The position numbers and the translations under genes were made by a program. A stretch of DNA of 64,000 nt from Asterias amurensis (taxonomy: Eukaryota > Echinodermata > Asteroidea > Forcipulatida > Asteriidae), in the NCBI RefSeq assembly GCF_032118995.1, contig NC_092661.1:7378494-7442493 (forward strand). Reading direction: 5' to 3'. Below, piece by piece: positions 49,201 to 58,398 of this stretch (the first letter of the stretch is position 1; each line of letters opens with the position of its first letter). The notes under the pieces are model-generated. The model saw nothing but the letters and a program-made list of their open reading frames with translations. It was not told the origin of the DNA and searched no databases.

Positions 49201-52200
49201 CTCTTTTCGATAAGTGCACTAGGTTCTTTTACATGCATTACACAACACATAGGACCAACAGCTTTATGTCCCATCCGAAGGACGAAGCAATGGTTAAGTG
49301 TCTTGCTTAAGGACACAAGTGTCACGGCTTGGGATTCAAACCCACACTCTGCTGATCAGAAACACCAGAGTTTGAATTCGGTGCTCTTAACCGCTCGGCC
49401 ACGACACTTGGTAATTGTGAGACATTCTGCAACATTTTCCCTTGTTATGTACACTTTGAAACTCCCAACTTGTATGAATTTGCTGTCCATCGTTGTACAA
49501 TCTGTCATAGGTCAAACCAAATTTTACTAGCCATCTTTCCTCCATGAATTTGTTCTTTTATTTTGTTAAGGTTTTCTATTGTAGCCTTGAGCGATCAATC
49601 AAAGGGGCCAATACATATTGTTCGCAGTAATTTAGCCCATATTAGATCTTCACAATAAAAGTGAATTCTGAATTCAAAATGGAATGCATTGATTTAATTG
49701 TAGACCAGTGATGTATCTGCCTGGTGCTACCAAAGCCACTATTGCTGTACGATGCTGTCCTATTTTATTTGAACTGCGTAAACCAGAGGAGGAGCTTAAG
49801 GAACCCAAAGATGATTCAGTCCATGATGGTGAGTTAGTTGCATTTCTCAAGATCAGGGCCTGAATTTTACTGGACCGAAGGGCTGAGGCCGGTGGATTTA
49901 GTGTCGGGCAAGTAAACTTATGACCAGACAAGTCCAGCAATATTGTCCAGCAAATTGTCCAGTAATATTGTCTAACAATTGAATAACAATACCTCACAGT
50001 GTGATATCTTGAATAACAATACCTCACACAGGCCTCAAATTTCCCGGCGGCCACGACGGCCATGGCCGCCGGTGCCCTTCTAACTGGCCGTGGTGCCCCG
50101 AGAAAATTGGACGTTTTCGCGGCCAAAAAGGCCGTGCCCTTTTTCTCCGATGGCCGCCGTGCCCTTTTTGAGATCAAAATTTACGTTTTGATACCGTCCG
50201 TCTGTGTGCACATAAAATCAAACACTTACATGTACATCCTATATTAATACACGCACACAGAGCGCGGTCGGTTGTGAAGTCCATTGAAACGGACGGCAGC
50301 ATGCAGTGCATGTGTGTGCACGATGCAGAACGAACGACAGACGTGCATCCATACACATTGTGTACTCGAAGTTTATACACGGGCCGGATGTACTTGCAAC
50401 GACCATTTGAGAACAATCGCACTGGTACTCATTTTGCAACACGCGTACCCACGCATGGTTGTCCATGATGGGTACCAGCTAATCACAATTTCGGTTTCAT
50501 TCGAAGTTGGGCGTTCGCCTATTCCACTGGTATTGTGCTTGTTCACTGGTACTCGTACATGTTTGTGCACGTGGGCCATGTTACGTAAATCACGCATCAT
50601 GTACATGTACATGAAAGGTACATGTACATGAAAGGTACATGTACATGGTACATGTATGTCCGTTGAATAAATCTCCGCTCTACACACAGTCAAGTGACAG
50701 CTCATTATTTACGTCCCGCCGTCGCAACAAAATCTCCGCTGCACACAGTTAAGTGACAGTTCATTGTTTACGTCTGGCCATCGCAACAAAAAATTCATGC
50801 GTACTTTTACTTCCCATTAATCAATAAAATTAAACACATTTAAAAAAACTTGATGTTTTTTGTTAAAGGAAAGCAAAAGTAATGAAATGGTTAATTAAAA
50901 TAGCCTTCATGGACCTTAACAGAAATCGTTTAACGATCTTTATTTTTTATGGCCTTGATACCCTTTTTCAAATTTTAAGTTGGCCTTGGTGCCCTACCTC
51001 ATGGCCTTGGTGCCCTTTCAAAATTTGACAAATTCAAGGCCAAAGTGGCCTTGCCCTAAAAATCGGGAAATTTGAGGCCTGCTCACAGTATGATATCTTG
51101 AATAACAATACCTCACAGTATGATATCTTGAATAACAATACCTCACAGTATGATATCTTGAATAACAATACCTCACAGTATGATATCTTGAATAACAATA
51201 CCTCACAGTATGATATCTTGAATAACAATACCTCACAGTATGATATCTTGAATAACAATACCTCACAGTATGATATCTTGAATAACAATACCTCACAGTA
51301 TGATATCTTGAATAACAATACCTCACAGTGTGATATCTTGAATAACAATACCTCACAGTGTGATATCTTGAATAACAATACCTCACAGTATGATATCTTG
51401 AATAACAATACCTCACAGTATGATATCTTGAATAACAATACCTCACAGTGTGATATCTTGAATAACAATACCTCACAGTATGATATCTTGAAGAGAAACA
51501 ATACCTCACAGTGTGATATCTTGAAGAGAAACAATACCTCACAGTGTGATATCTTGAAGAGAAACAAATGTTGTTCAAATGTTGACTTTGAGTCAGAAAA
51601 AAACCTTTCAATTCTGTTGGAGTAATGAAGTATACTTTGAATAGCAACAAAGTCAGATGAGATAATACTTCTCTTACAGATGTCTTAGTGCATTTTAATT
51701 AATGTTGTCACGACTCAGGAAGTTGTTCTACCTTTTCTATTCTGGTCTTGTACAGACATTTCTAGTCCATAAAAGTTGTGTGCTACAAGCCCTGCATTCT
51801 TGTGGATTTTTCTCCTAAATTCTAGCCCTGAAGATGCGTGTGAATGCTCTTACATGGTGTTTTTTGTATTGTGTTTATTACGACACAAGTCTTTTTTCCC
51901 CGATCCCATTTTAAGTTTGTCATCATTCCAGTGTGAACCATACCAACTTGACTAAGTTTGCTCCAATAAATACTAGAATCCAAAAGAAATAATGCCTGGA
52001 GAAAATTTTTGATTCAGGAATTTTTCTTTCAGAATCTGTGATGTTTTTAGACTTTCCTTTCACTTAAAAAAGAAGAAGAATTCTTTGCAGGTCGCTTTTC
52101 CAGAGAGTGAGACCAATGTGTGTGTGACTTAATGAATGATCACCAGAATAGCTGATTTAGCTTGTTACCCTAAACAAGTTAACCAATGGTTGACCAGCCT

Positions 52201-55200
52201 GGGTTTGAGTTAAAACTTGTAAACCTTAATTCATAAATACCTCGGACAGTTTTGCTATTCCTATTGGTGGAGAGCACGTCATGTGGGTGTGTATAAATCT
52301 TTGTTTATGACCGGTAAAAAGTGTTGAAACATGGGCGTGACACGCGAGCTCGCACCTGTGCTTATAAGACAGTTTCTTCATTCCTATTGTAGAGAGCAAC
52401 AGCCGGGACAGTTGTGCCACATCACGCGATACGCGCGACGCCCACAGCATTCCCTTATAAGGAGTTGTTTACCCGAGTGCGGCGGAGGGCTTTACCATTT
52501 CATAGCTGGAGAGTTGTTGTGTTGAAAGAAATCATTGAACAATTATAATTTTCGGTTTTCAACTAGTGGTTTAAACCCGCCGAGGCCTGGTTCTTGATAA
52601 TTTACCTCGACTTCGTCTCGGTAAAATTATCAAAAACCAGGCCTCGTTGGGAATAAACCACTAGTTGAAAACCTCTTCACCACACATTCCCTTAGTAAAC
52701 CATGGTGCACACTCGAACTTGCTCATAGTAAGTGAGAAAAGTTGGCTTAGTGACGGCTTTAAAAGAGGCTAAGACTGATAGCATTTTATTTAATTCTTGT
52801 TTTACAGAGTCAATGGACACATCCACAGTCACAAACGATGTAACGGCGGAGAAATCGGACAACCCTAAAGAAATGTCACCATCTGTTGATACGGAACCCA
52901 GTAATAATGAACCCATCTCCTTATTCAAGTAAGATCAGTTAGAGGACGTTTCAAAAATAGCATTTGATATACAGTCATCGCAACTTTTGCAGAACTTTGA
53001 GTTTCAGAAAAGCATCATTAAGCCTGGAATATAAATGTTATCATTACTTGCAAACCTTAACAGAAATTGTTCCAAGAAATCCTGCTTCATTATCATTTAA
53101 TGTTTTTTATTTTTTTTTATTCTGTTTCTTTTTTCTGGAATCGTAACAAAATCGCAGGCGACCTCGCAATTAAATTGTTTGAGCTTTACACTTCGTATTT
53201 TCCTGTAAACCTACTATTTTTTGTTAAAAAAAAGGAAAAATCGTACGAAAGTAGCTCACTTCTACCTGGAACAATAGGTGTCAAAAATGCATCAAAGACC
53301 ACAACAGAACTTCTAAAATACCCTTGTAGACCCCGGCCCTAAGGGACTTCGCGCTGCAACATTTGCAATAAACTGAATTTTTTTTCTGTCCTTTTGTCAT
53401 CACCCATTCTCATGCCTGACTTACGCATTGGCGTATATTTTCGTGAAATAGGCTGCTGGCCTGCTGAATTATAAAATCTGTTGGAGATTGTACAGAATGA
53501 TTTTATGAGACAAAGCAACCATAAAATACAACACCTTGAAAGGAATACAAGCTGAGGTGGCAAATATTCCTGCACAATACCAGAAACACCCGGGCTTTAA
53601 ATAACCCTCCTCTTTAACCTTTTTGGTCCTACGTTTTAACATCCCATCCTAAGGATGAAGCAATAATGGTTAAGTGTCTTGCTGAAGGATGCAAGTGTTG
53701 CGACCGGGGCTTAAACCCATAGTCTGCTGATCAGAAACACCAGAGCTTGAGTCAAATGCGCTTGACTGCTCGGCCAGGACATACCACAAATAAGAATCCA
53801 CTCGACAAACTTTAAATGGTGTTGCTGCAAAATCAAACCATAGGCCTACTGTTGCTCCACTATACAAGGCTTCATTTTTTATTAAGTGCATTTTTGTTCT
53901 TGGGCAATAACGCTATTATGTTTACTTTTCCAACAGTCTTCCATACAGAATTGTCTTTGCAGTGTTGACTGAAGACAGTCTTATCCTCTATGACTCTCAA
54001 CAAAGTATTCCTTTTGGAATGATTTCAAATATCCACTATCACCAACTCAGTGATGTCACATGGTGAGAATACACTTGTCAATACTGACAATCATTTATTC
54101 TCAAAAATAGAATTAGCTGATTGCAAACTGCCTACCAACAAAGGACCTATGGTATAAATGCTAAAAATGTTAATGGCCTGACATTTCAACCCTAGCAGAG
54201 TCTTTCTCAACGGCTAAATGACAACACAACAAACATAAACAGGTATCAATTTTTTGCATTGATACCATTGGTTGGTCGTTTTGGTTAGTAAATTGTTTGC
54301 AGCAGCTAATTCTATTTTCTCAGAATCTAATTGTAAGATAAAGTCTGGACTATTCCATTTTTTGAGGTGAAGGCGAGTGAAATGGAAAAGACGGATTTTG
54401 CCGAGTGTTTATATTCTGAGACAATGCATAAAACAAAATGCAAGTTTCTTTTAAAGCTATTTTCTCAACTGGTAAAGAAGGCGGCTTCCGCTGAAACCAT
54501 TTCTCTGGAGGACTGTAAATGTTAATAATCTGCTGGGTTGAAGTAAATTACTTGTACTTTGATCAGTTAATGATAGTAGTCCCGGCTGATTTTCTACCGT
54601 CCGCCCAGGTACCGTAGCAGGACAATTCTTTTCTGGGAAGTTTCATGGATTCCGAAAATCTACTCCGCTGTATTAGAATATAAAGCAAGACAGTTCTTTA
54701 AAGAACAAAATCTACCTGGCAGGTAGAGACACACAGGGTGTTACTGCAAATCAAATATATATTAATAATTTCTAAAATTTTATTCCATTGATTTAGGTCA
54801 CCAGACGGACGAGTTTTAGTTGTGTCCTCCACAGACGGCTTCTGTTCATTGGTCACTTTCGAGGAAGGAGAAATTGGTATTCCTTTTGAAAAAGCACCGG
54901 TAAAACCAATAGCAACAGAGGCACCAAAGGTCAATTCTCAAGCTGCAGGGTCAACTTCAGTTTCATCCAATCAGGCTCAGCCACCTCCTTTGAATATTCA
55001 TGATGTGAAAGCAAATCAGGGAGAGGCTATGATTATTAGAAAGATTGAGCCAAGGAGAGTGTCACCTACTGGCCCTACCAACAATCCTCCAGCCAAAACC
55101 AACAGGTAAATTCACTTGTTCTTTGTGAATGTGCACACACAGTTTTAAATCGTAGTTATCAGGCATGCAACTTTTCAGCTGATCAGCTGATTTCCTCTTT

Positions 55201-58033
55201 TTCTTTTCAGAACAGTGCCATAGGAAACTGAAAAACACTGTACAAAAGTTATGTGTGATCGGCCATTTGCTTTTCTTTTTTGGAATTAGAAAGTTACATG
55301 TCTGAGTAATTAAAGGAACACCGAGCCTTGGATCGGTTGAGTTGGTCTTTGAAAAGCGTTTGTAACCGTTTGTTATAAAATGCATATGGTTAGAAAGATG
55401 TTTAAAAAGTAGAATACAATGATCCAAACAAAATTGCTTCGAAATTGCATGGTTTTCCATTTACTTTGCAAACTAACACGGTTGGCCATGGCCGACCGTG
55501 TTAGTCGACGAGGTATAAGGAATACCACACAAGTGATATTTCGAGTGATACTTGTGTGGATCATTATATTCTACTTTTAAAATATCTCTCTAACCATGCA
55601 TTTTATAACAAATGGTTACAAACGCTTTTCATAGACCAGCTTGACCGATCCAAGGCATCGTGTTTCTTTAAACCCACTGGTACGTTCACTTTTTACTGCT
55701 TTTCGAAAGCACATTAGTTTGCTTGTCGTAAGCTGGGCAGAAAGAAAGGAAAAAGGGTGAAAATAAGCAAGACAGGTTGTCATGAAGTTATGTTTGCTAC
55801 TAAGAGAGGTTGCAACAACACCAAGTGGATCTCTTTTTAAGTAGTGTTGGTTCTGAAAAGAACCGGTGGTTAACGACTCAACGTTTCAATCAGTATGCTC
55901 TGATCGTCTTCAGGAAAATTAACTTGATCAGAGCATACTGACCGAAGCGTTGAGTCGTTAACCACAGGTTCTTTTAAGAACCAACACTACTCAGAAAGAG
56001 ATATCCACATGGTGTTACCGCAGCCCTCTCTTAGTTTATATTATTCTACCGCAAAGTTTCAAATCTTTCTTTTTTATTCTCGAGGAAAACAAGTTGTAGC
56101 TGGATCAATTAAAAATGTTTTACCTGTTTTTTTTTTTGCTGATTTGAATTTTGATGGCTTGATTGATTTTTAGTACTGGTGCAAGACGGATTTGTACCAC
56201 CCTACTGTCCAGCCCCACTGTTGGTGAGATTCCTCAAAGAGTATCTTCAAGTCAGAGCTCCCCTACTACCAGCAACAATTCCCTGTCACCATCAACGTCC
56301 TGCCTAACTACCCAGCCCCAGCCTAGCAGACAATCACTAAATGGTGAGTCATGTTCAACAATAACCGTGTCTTAGCCTAGGGGTTAAGATCACCGGATTC
56401 AAGCTTAGTGTTTCTGATCAGCAGAGTGTGGGTTCAAATCCCGGTCGTGACATTTACGTCCTTAAGCAAGACGCTTAAGCATGCTTGCTTCGTAAAGTTG
56501 GGGAGGTGGTGCTTTCTGCTCTACCAGTTAGGATGATACCCAAGCCTACATCTGTATGGACTCTAAAGGGGGTAACCCTGTTTCAGCCCTAGGAGTAGGT
56601 AGCAACGGCCCCTTGAAAAGTTGTTGATTTGTAGCCCACACCTTGGAGTGGTTTTCAGGCCTTGAGTGTCTGGCGACTTGCATAAAAATAATAAAAATAA
56701 AAAACAAATAAATAAAGTAACCAAACTGGCATTTATAATAAACTAAGCTCAATATCATGTTTACTCCTCGGTCCCATAGGCTGAAAGGGGTACTGTCCTT
56801 GCTTACTGCGTCCATCTGTTCATCCCTCCATTTTGCTCTTATGAGACCATGTTGTGGGTGACAAATGTTTTCCCAGCCACACTTGCAGGTTACTTTTCTA
56901 CACGTGGAGAGATTTTAAACGAAGAGATCCATCCACATGTTAGACCCACAATGACATCCGTTCGGCTTGGCACTACTGCTTCCGAACCGAACTTGACTAT
57001 GAAGTGAAATCTCAACCCTGTTAAAACACAGTCGGGAAAATTGGGCTGATATCAGCCCAGCCAATAAACTGTCCTTAGATTTGGCTGATTTTTATGTTCA
57101 GGACATTGCTTGCTTGAAGCAGTTTGCCTGCCTCAAATGCACCAGAATACTCTTTTGGTATATAACAAGGTGATATGGGGTATTATACATCAAGCTATTT
57201 ATGAGTATTATAAGTTAACACAATCACGCTCATGGATTACAGAGAACAAAGGCCGAGTTGGATAGGGAAGGCAGATGCGCTATATTTGTCTGTATTCCAC
57301 AAGCACAAGTGTGATAACGAATTTTATCTTTCAGCCTCATTGAGTCAATGAGGTTAGGTTTTGTTTTTGTTTTGGGTTTTGCACACGCACAATTTAGAAT
57401 GTAATTTTTGCATTGACCGTATGCAGAGCGTGGTGCATTGAAACTCACAATACGCAGAGTGCAATTTAAAAAACTGGGAGTAGGTTATAGCTTTTTATAT
57501 CACACTCATTTTTGAGCATCTGATTGGAGGATTAGCGCAGACTGGAAGATAAAACTGATTATGTCAACTTAGCAAAACTGTTGTGCGTTTATTTCTTTAT
57601 TCTGAACCAACAGCCAACTGAATCGGGGGCTATACAGGGCATCAAGTCAGCTGTGTCATGTCATGACTTCATAAGGCCTTGTTCAATCATTCAAATACCT
57701 TATTTTTGATTATGATTTATTTTTTCAGCAGTCCAACCAAGACGTATCCAGCTCACCACCATCAAACAAACTGATGGTGAAATAGCCCCAGAAACCCAAA
57801 CCACCACAATCCAACCCCCAGTCAATGTCAACATGCCGGTAGAAATACCTACTTCTTCTGGAAACCCAGCAGTTCTTATGCAACAGGATAACAGAACCAT
57901 TATCGGAGCTCCAATGGAGGGTATTGAAGAATCGTCACAAGGGCAAACTGATAAGGAAGCTGTATTAACCAATCAGACACCACCAGCTGGTCAGGTGACA
58001 CCCAGACGCATTGTGTTAACCAAACTAGATTAA
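37154..58033 (+). CDS. CHAF1B: Chromatin assembly factor 1 subunit B (CAF-1 p60), 13 coding exons
   Basis: CHAF1B is the WD40 subunit of CAF-1, which deposits newly made histone H3-H4 on replicating DNA with ASF1 and PCNA. Thirteen exons join without frame breaks to 666 predicted residues (human 559). The N-terminal WD40 propeller spans about residues 1-430. Signature stretches are [101 protein letters not shown] and [17 protein letters not shown]. Coding exons 8-9 add an acidic insert of about 45-50 residues ([10 protein letters not shown] ... PSNNEP) between propeller strands that human lacks. The C-terminal tail is low-complexity and carries RRI motifs ([18 protein letters not shown] and [10 protein letters not shown] at the very end) like the B-domain-type ASF1-binding motif of p60 and HIRA. 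A non-coding exon probably precedes the ATG. Confidence 0.97.
37339..37621. mobile_element. hAT-like MITE, 283 bp, 5-bp imperfect target duplication
   Basis: The left end is CAGGGCTGCAGGGCTTG and the right end TTGAATTTAAGCCCTG. The flanks are AACGT and AATGT. It is related to 44806-45165 and to the 49854 element. Confidence 0.65.
37831..38020. mobile_element. MITE with TAGACCGATCCATTA ends, 190 bp
   Basis: TAGACCGATCCATTA is mirrored by TAATGGATCGGTCTA. TGACAA is present on both sides (one extra base at the right). Confidence 0.82.
38322..38454 (+). CDS. CHAF1B: CHAF1B coding exon 2 (WD repeats 1-2)
   Basis: The acceptor TCACTGTAG precedes it and the donor GTATGT follows. It encodes [10 protein letters not shown] ... 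[14 protein letters not shown]. Confidence 0.95.
38478..38623. mobile_element. Short hAT-like MITE, 146 bp, close to a splice donor
   Basis: The ends are CAGACCTGGAATT and AATTCCAGGCCTG, with GGCC-rich inner repeats. It starts 24 bp after the donor of coding exon 2. Confidence 0.75.
38705..38968 (-). pseudogene. Non-LTR retrotransposon fragment (ORF tail)
   Basis: The frame reads [20 protein letters not shown] and [10 protein letters not shown]. The FWNSLP motif near the end of the ORF is typical of CR1/jockey-like elements. It is truncated at both ends. Confidence 0.7.
39530..39638 (+). CDS. CHAF1B: CHAF1B coding exon 3
   Basis: The acceptor TTGCTGTAG precedes it and the donor GTGAGA follows. 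It encodes [12 protein letters not shown] ... NAFKMLR and completes the GGDD turn begun in exon 2. Confidence 0.95.
39710..41538. mobile_element. 1.83-kb element with perfect 15-bp inverted ends
   Basis: AACGTCCGTCGATGT (39710-39724) is mirrored by ACATCGACGGACGTT (41524-41538). Inside each end are clusters of ATCGAT/GATATT motifs. No transposase frame was recognised. Confidence 0.7.
41718..42361 (+). mobile_element. CTGGGCGAATAGTG MITE, copy 1 of an inverted pair
   Basis: The outer end is GTGCTGGGCGAATAGTGAAA and the inner end is AATAATTCGCCCAGGCC. ACTGTCTA flanks it at 41710-41717 and 42362-42369. It contains the phrase GAGGGCGCT twice. Confidence 0.8.
42370..42956 (-). mobile_element. CTGGGCGAATAGTG MITE, copy 2 of an inverted pair
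   Basis: This is the reverse complement of the previous copy over almost its whole length. ACTGTCTA flanks it at 42362-42369 and 42957-42964. Together the two copies form a hairpin with arms of roughly 600 bases. Confidence 0.8.
43661..44401. mobile_element. 741-bp element with AGACTG...CAGTCT ends
   Basis: AGACTGCAAGTCTCGCGC at the left is mirrored, with two extra bases, by GCGCGAGACTTGCACAGTCT. It interrupts segment P copy 2. The same point in P copy 1 (about 41573) is empty, showing a 2-bp AT duplication. Confidence 0.7.
44526..44629 (+). CDS. CHAF1B: CHAF1B coding exon 4 (WD repeat 3)
   Basis: The acceptor TTGTTACAG precedes it and the donor GTAACA follows. It encodes [15 protein letters not shown] ... 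AIIWDVTK. Confidence 0.95.
44806..45165. mobile_element. hAT-like MITE, 360 bp
   Basis: The ends CAGGGCTCAAATTTGAA and TTGAATTCAAACCCTG are inverted. Internal phrases (TTGCAGGGCTTGCAGATCAA, TAGTTGAACAAGC) match the 37339 element. No target duplication is clear. Confidence 0.6.
45359..45455 (+). CDS. CHAF1B: CHAF1B coding exon 5 (WD repeat 4)
   Basis: The acceptor TGTTTTAG precedes it and the donor GTAAGT follows. It encodes [20 protein letters not shown] ... LSCD. Confidence 0.95.
45770..46130 (+). other. Unidentified stretch, possibly decayed mobile DNA
   Basis: An open stretch reads [20 protein letters not shown] on the plus strand and then breaks. It is followed by GGCC-type motifs (GGGCAAGGCCATTTTC). 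No family was recognised. Confidence 0.3.
46161..46376. mobile_element. hAT-like MITE, 216 bp, 6-bp target duplication
   Basis: The ends CAGGGATGCCAGT and ACTGGCATCCCTG are perfectly inverted. TTATTA flanks both sides (46155-46160 and 46377-46382). Confidence 0.85.
46943..47030 (+). CDS. CHAF1B: CHAF1B coding exon 6
   Basis: The acceptor GGTTCTACAG precedes it and the donor GTATGT follows. It encodes [19 protein letters not shown] and ends on a whole codon. Confidence 0.95.
47236..47566 (-). mobile_element. MITE family B, full-length copy
   Basis: The left end TTAAAGCCATTGGACACTTT and the right end GAAAGTGTCCAATGGCTTTAA are inverted. Internal AATTCTCGATATCAAGAATT is a short palindrome. Confidence 0.92.
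47690..47830 (+). mobile_element. Dispersed element D-C, 5' part only
   Basis: It has ATACCCCAGACAGTTTCTCT, GAGAGCGCGTCACGTGGGGG and GATAATGACTAGTG, then diverges. Confidence 0.6.
48041..48190. mobile_element. 150-bp palindromic MITE
   Basis: AATAAAAGAGTAGTGACTCA with TCCGTTTAAA is mirrored by TTTAAACGG and GAACTCGTCGCTACCCTTTT. A half-copy of the end occurs at about 15303-15340. Confidence 0.75.
48283..48458 (+). CDS. CHAF1B: CHAF1B coding exon 7 ([12 protein letters not shown] motif)
   Basis: The acceptor TTATTTGTAG precedes it and the donor GTAATA follows. It encodes [20 protein letters not shown] ... [12 protein letters not shown]. Confidence 0.95.
48537..48895. repeat. AAT microsatellites and a dispersed repeat end
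   Basis: AAT runs occur at 48537-48552 and 48848-48885. 48715-48800 (GGTTCTGAAAAGAACC, TCAGTATGCTCTGATCG) is related to the palindrome at 55802-56035. Confidence 0.7.
49094..49206 (-). mobile_element. tRNA-derived SINE, copy 1 of two adjacent
   Basis: The minus strand shows a tRNA Leu/Ser-like head: box A-type GAGCGG...AAGAGCACCGAACTCG and box B-type GAGTTTGAATCCCGGT. It is followed by GTCACGACACTTGTGTCC. Confidence 0.65.
49250..49413 (-). mobile_element. tRNA-derived SINE, copy 2 of two adjacent
   Basis: The minus strand reads GTGTCGTGGCCGAGCGGTTA (box A) and GTGGGTTTGAATCCCAAGC (box B), then a body with TAAGCAAGACACTTAACCAT. Confidence 0.75.
49704..49828 (+). CDS. CHAF1B: CHAF1B coding exon 8
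   Basis: The acceptor TTAATTGTAG precedes it and the donor GTGAGT follows. It encodes [20 protein letters not shown] and the start of the acidic insert. Confidence 0.95.
50029..51081. mobile_element. Nested hAT-like element, 1053 bp, 6-bp target duplication
   Basis: The left end CAGGCCTCAAATTTCCCGG and the right end GGGAAATTTGAGGCCTG are inverted. CTCACA is on both flanks (50023-50028 and 51082-51087). Sub-terminal GGCC...GTGCCC repeats lie at both ends. TACATGTACATG runs at 50596-50656 are internal. No transposase frame is seen. Confidence 0.82.
51082..51570. repeat. 30-bp minisatellite, about 16 units (last units 36 bp)
   Basis: The unit is TGATATCTTGAATAACAATA followed by CCTCACAGTA. The final three units carry a 6-bp AAGAGA-type expansion. 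Two more units lie at about 49981-50028, left of the nested element. Because 30 and 36 are multiples of three, long open frames run through it on both strands, but they are not genes. Confidence 0.95.
52225..52695 (+). mobile_element. Dispersed element D-C, complete-looking copy
   Basis: ATACCTCGGACAGTTTTGC, GGGCGTGACACGCGAGCTCG, CCTTATAAGGAGTTGTTTAC and the terminal palindrome at about 52552-52675. It ends CACCACACATTCCCTTA. Confidence 0.75.
52808..52928 (+). CDS. CHAF1B: CHAF1B coding exon 9 (acidic insert)
   Basis: The acceptor TTGTTTTACAG precedes it and the donor GTAAGA follows. It encodes [18 protein letters not shown] ... NNEPISLF. It is acidic and Ser/Thr-rich and absent from human p60. 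Confidence 0.9.
53641..53783 (-). mobile_element. tRNA-derived SINE
   Basis: The minus strand shows CTGGCCGAGCAGTCAAG and TATGGGTTTAAGCCCCGGTC (box B), then AAGACACTTAACCATTATTG. Confidence 0.7.
53937..54062 (+). CDS. CHAF1B: CHAF1B coding exon 10 (late WD repeats)
   Basis: The acceptor TTTTCCAACAG precedes it and the donor GTGAGA follows. It encodes [20 protein letters not shown] and [20 protein letters not shown]. Confidence 0.95.
54797..55105 (+). CDS. CHAF1B: CHAF1B coding exon 11 (last WD strand and tail)
   Basis: The acceptor TTGATTTAG precedes it and the donor GTAAAT follows. It encodes [35 protein letters not shown] and a proline-rich tail. Confidence 0.95.
55802..56035. mobile_element. 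234-bp palindromic MITE in a CHAF1B intron
   Basis: The arms 55802-55912 and 55926-56035 mirror each other (TAGTGTTGGTTCT, GGTTAACGACTCAACG, CAGTATGCTCTGATC). A single-arm relative is at 48690-48800. Confidence 0.85.
56174..56343 (+). CDS. CHAF1B: CHAF1B coding exon 12 (Ser/Pro-rich tail)
   Basis: The acceptor TTGATTTTTAG precedes it and the donor GTGAGT follows. It encodes [20 protein letters not shown] and a serine-rich stretch. Confidence 0.9.
56368..56725 (+). mobile_element. tRNA-derived SINE with A-rich tail
   Basis: Head CTTAGCCTAGGGGTTAAGAT (box A-like) and GTGGGTTCAAATCCCGGTCG (box B), body with TAAGCAAGACGCTTAAGC, tail of AAATAATAAAAATAAAAAAC type. It begins 25 bp after the donor of coding exon 12. 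Confidence 0.75.
57729..58033 (+). CDS. CHAF1B: CHAF1B coding exon 13 (C-terminus, stop codon)
   Basis: Acceptor TTTTTTCAGCAG is a tandem NAGNAG site, so the exon may start at 57729 or 57732. It encodes [13 protein letters not shown] and ends [12 protein letters not shown] before TAA. Confidence 0.93.
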
Positions 58034-58395
58034 AATGCTACTTTGACATTGTAGTATGAAGGAAAGACTTAGCAAACATAACTTGTGTCCAAGTATTGGG
58101 AAATATGTTTTGATTTGTTTCATGACGCTATGTTTGCTGACTTTTGTGGCTCAAAATGTACATTTGTACTGTTTCCATCAGGATGTATTAAATGGCTTGA
58201 GCAAGCCACCTCTACAATTGCTTCTCTTCACCCAGTGGTATAAATGGGTACCTGCGAGGGTAGAGGTTTCTATTGTGTTTGGAAAAGTATTTGGAGGAGC
58301 TTGGGGCTGTATACCTTTCAATGAGCTGAGAAACATTGGCCCAATGACCTGCATCAATTTCACAAAGACAGTCCTAACTTCAAACTAGTCCCAGG
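58034..58395 (+). other. CHAF1B 3' UTR (start)
   Basis: Untranslated sequence directly after the stop. No AATAAA occurs before the family A element at 58399. The first AATAAA, at 58791, lies inside mobile DNA, so the true 3' end is unknown. Confidence 0.45.
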
Positions 58396-58398
58396 GCT

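Larger units (their letters stand above)
49854..51830. mobile_element. hAT-like element, 1977 bp with insertion, 5-bp target duplication
   Basis: The ends are CAGGGCCTGAATTTTACTGG and, inverted, CTCCTAAATTCTAGCCCTG. AAGAT is on both flanks (49849-49853 and 51831-51835). It carries a 30-bp minisatellite internally, into which a second element has jumped. It starts 25 bp after the exon 8 donor. Confidence 0.75.
49829..52807 (+). other. CHAF1B intron after coding exon 8: nested hAT-like elements and minisatellite
   Basis: Contains the 49854-51830 element, its 30-bp minisatellite, the nested 50029-51081 element and a D-C copy at 52225-52695. No coding exon lies inside. Confidence 0.75.

Noticed and set aside
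49319..49408. tRNA Leu/Ser gene on the minus strand
   Set aside because: The same tRNA-like head recurs four times in the window with SINE bodies, and the cloverleaf is not convincing.
51018..51650. Long repetitive open frames on both strands (up to 210 codons) reading [10 protein letters not shown] or [10 protein letters not shown] repeats
   Set aside because: They arise because a 30-bp minisatellite without stop codons is a multiple of three. The array lies in a CHAF1B intron inside a mobile element, with no start context or homology.
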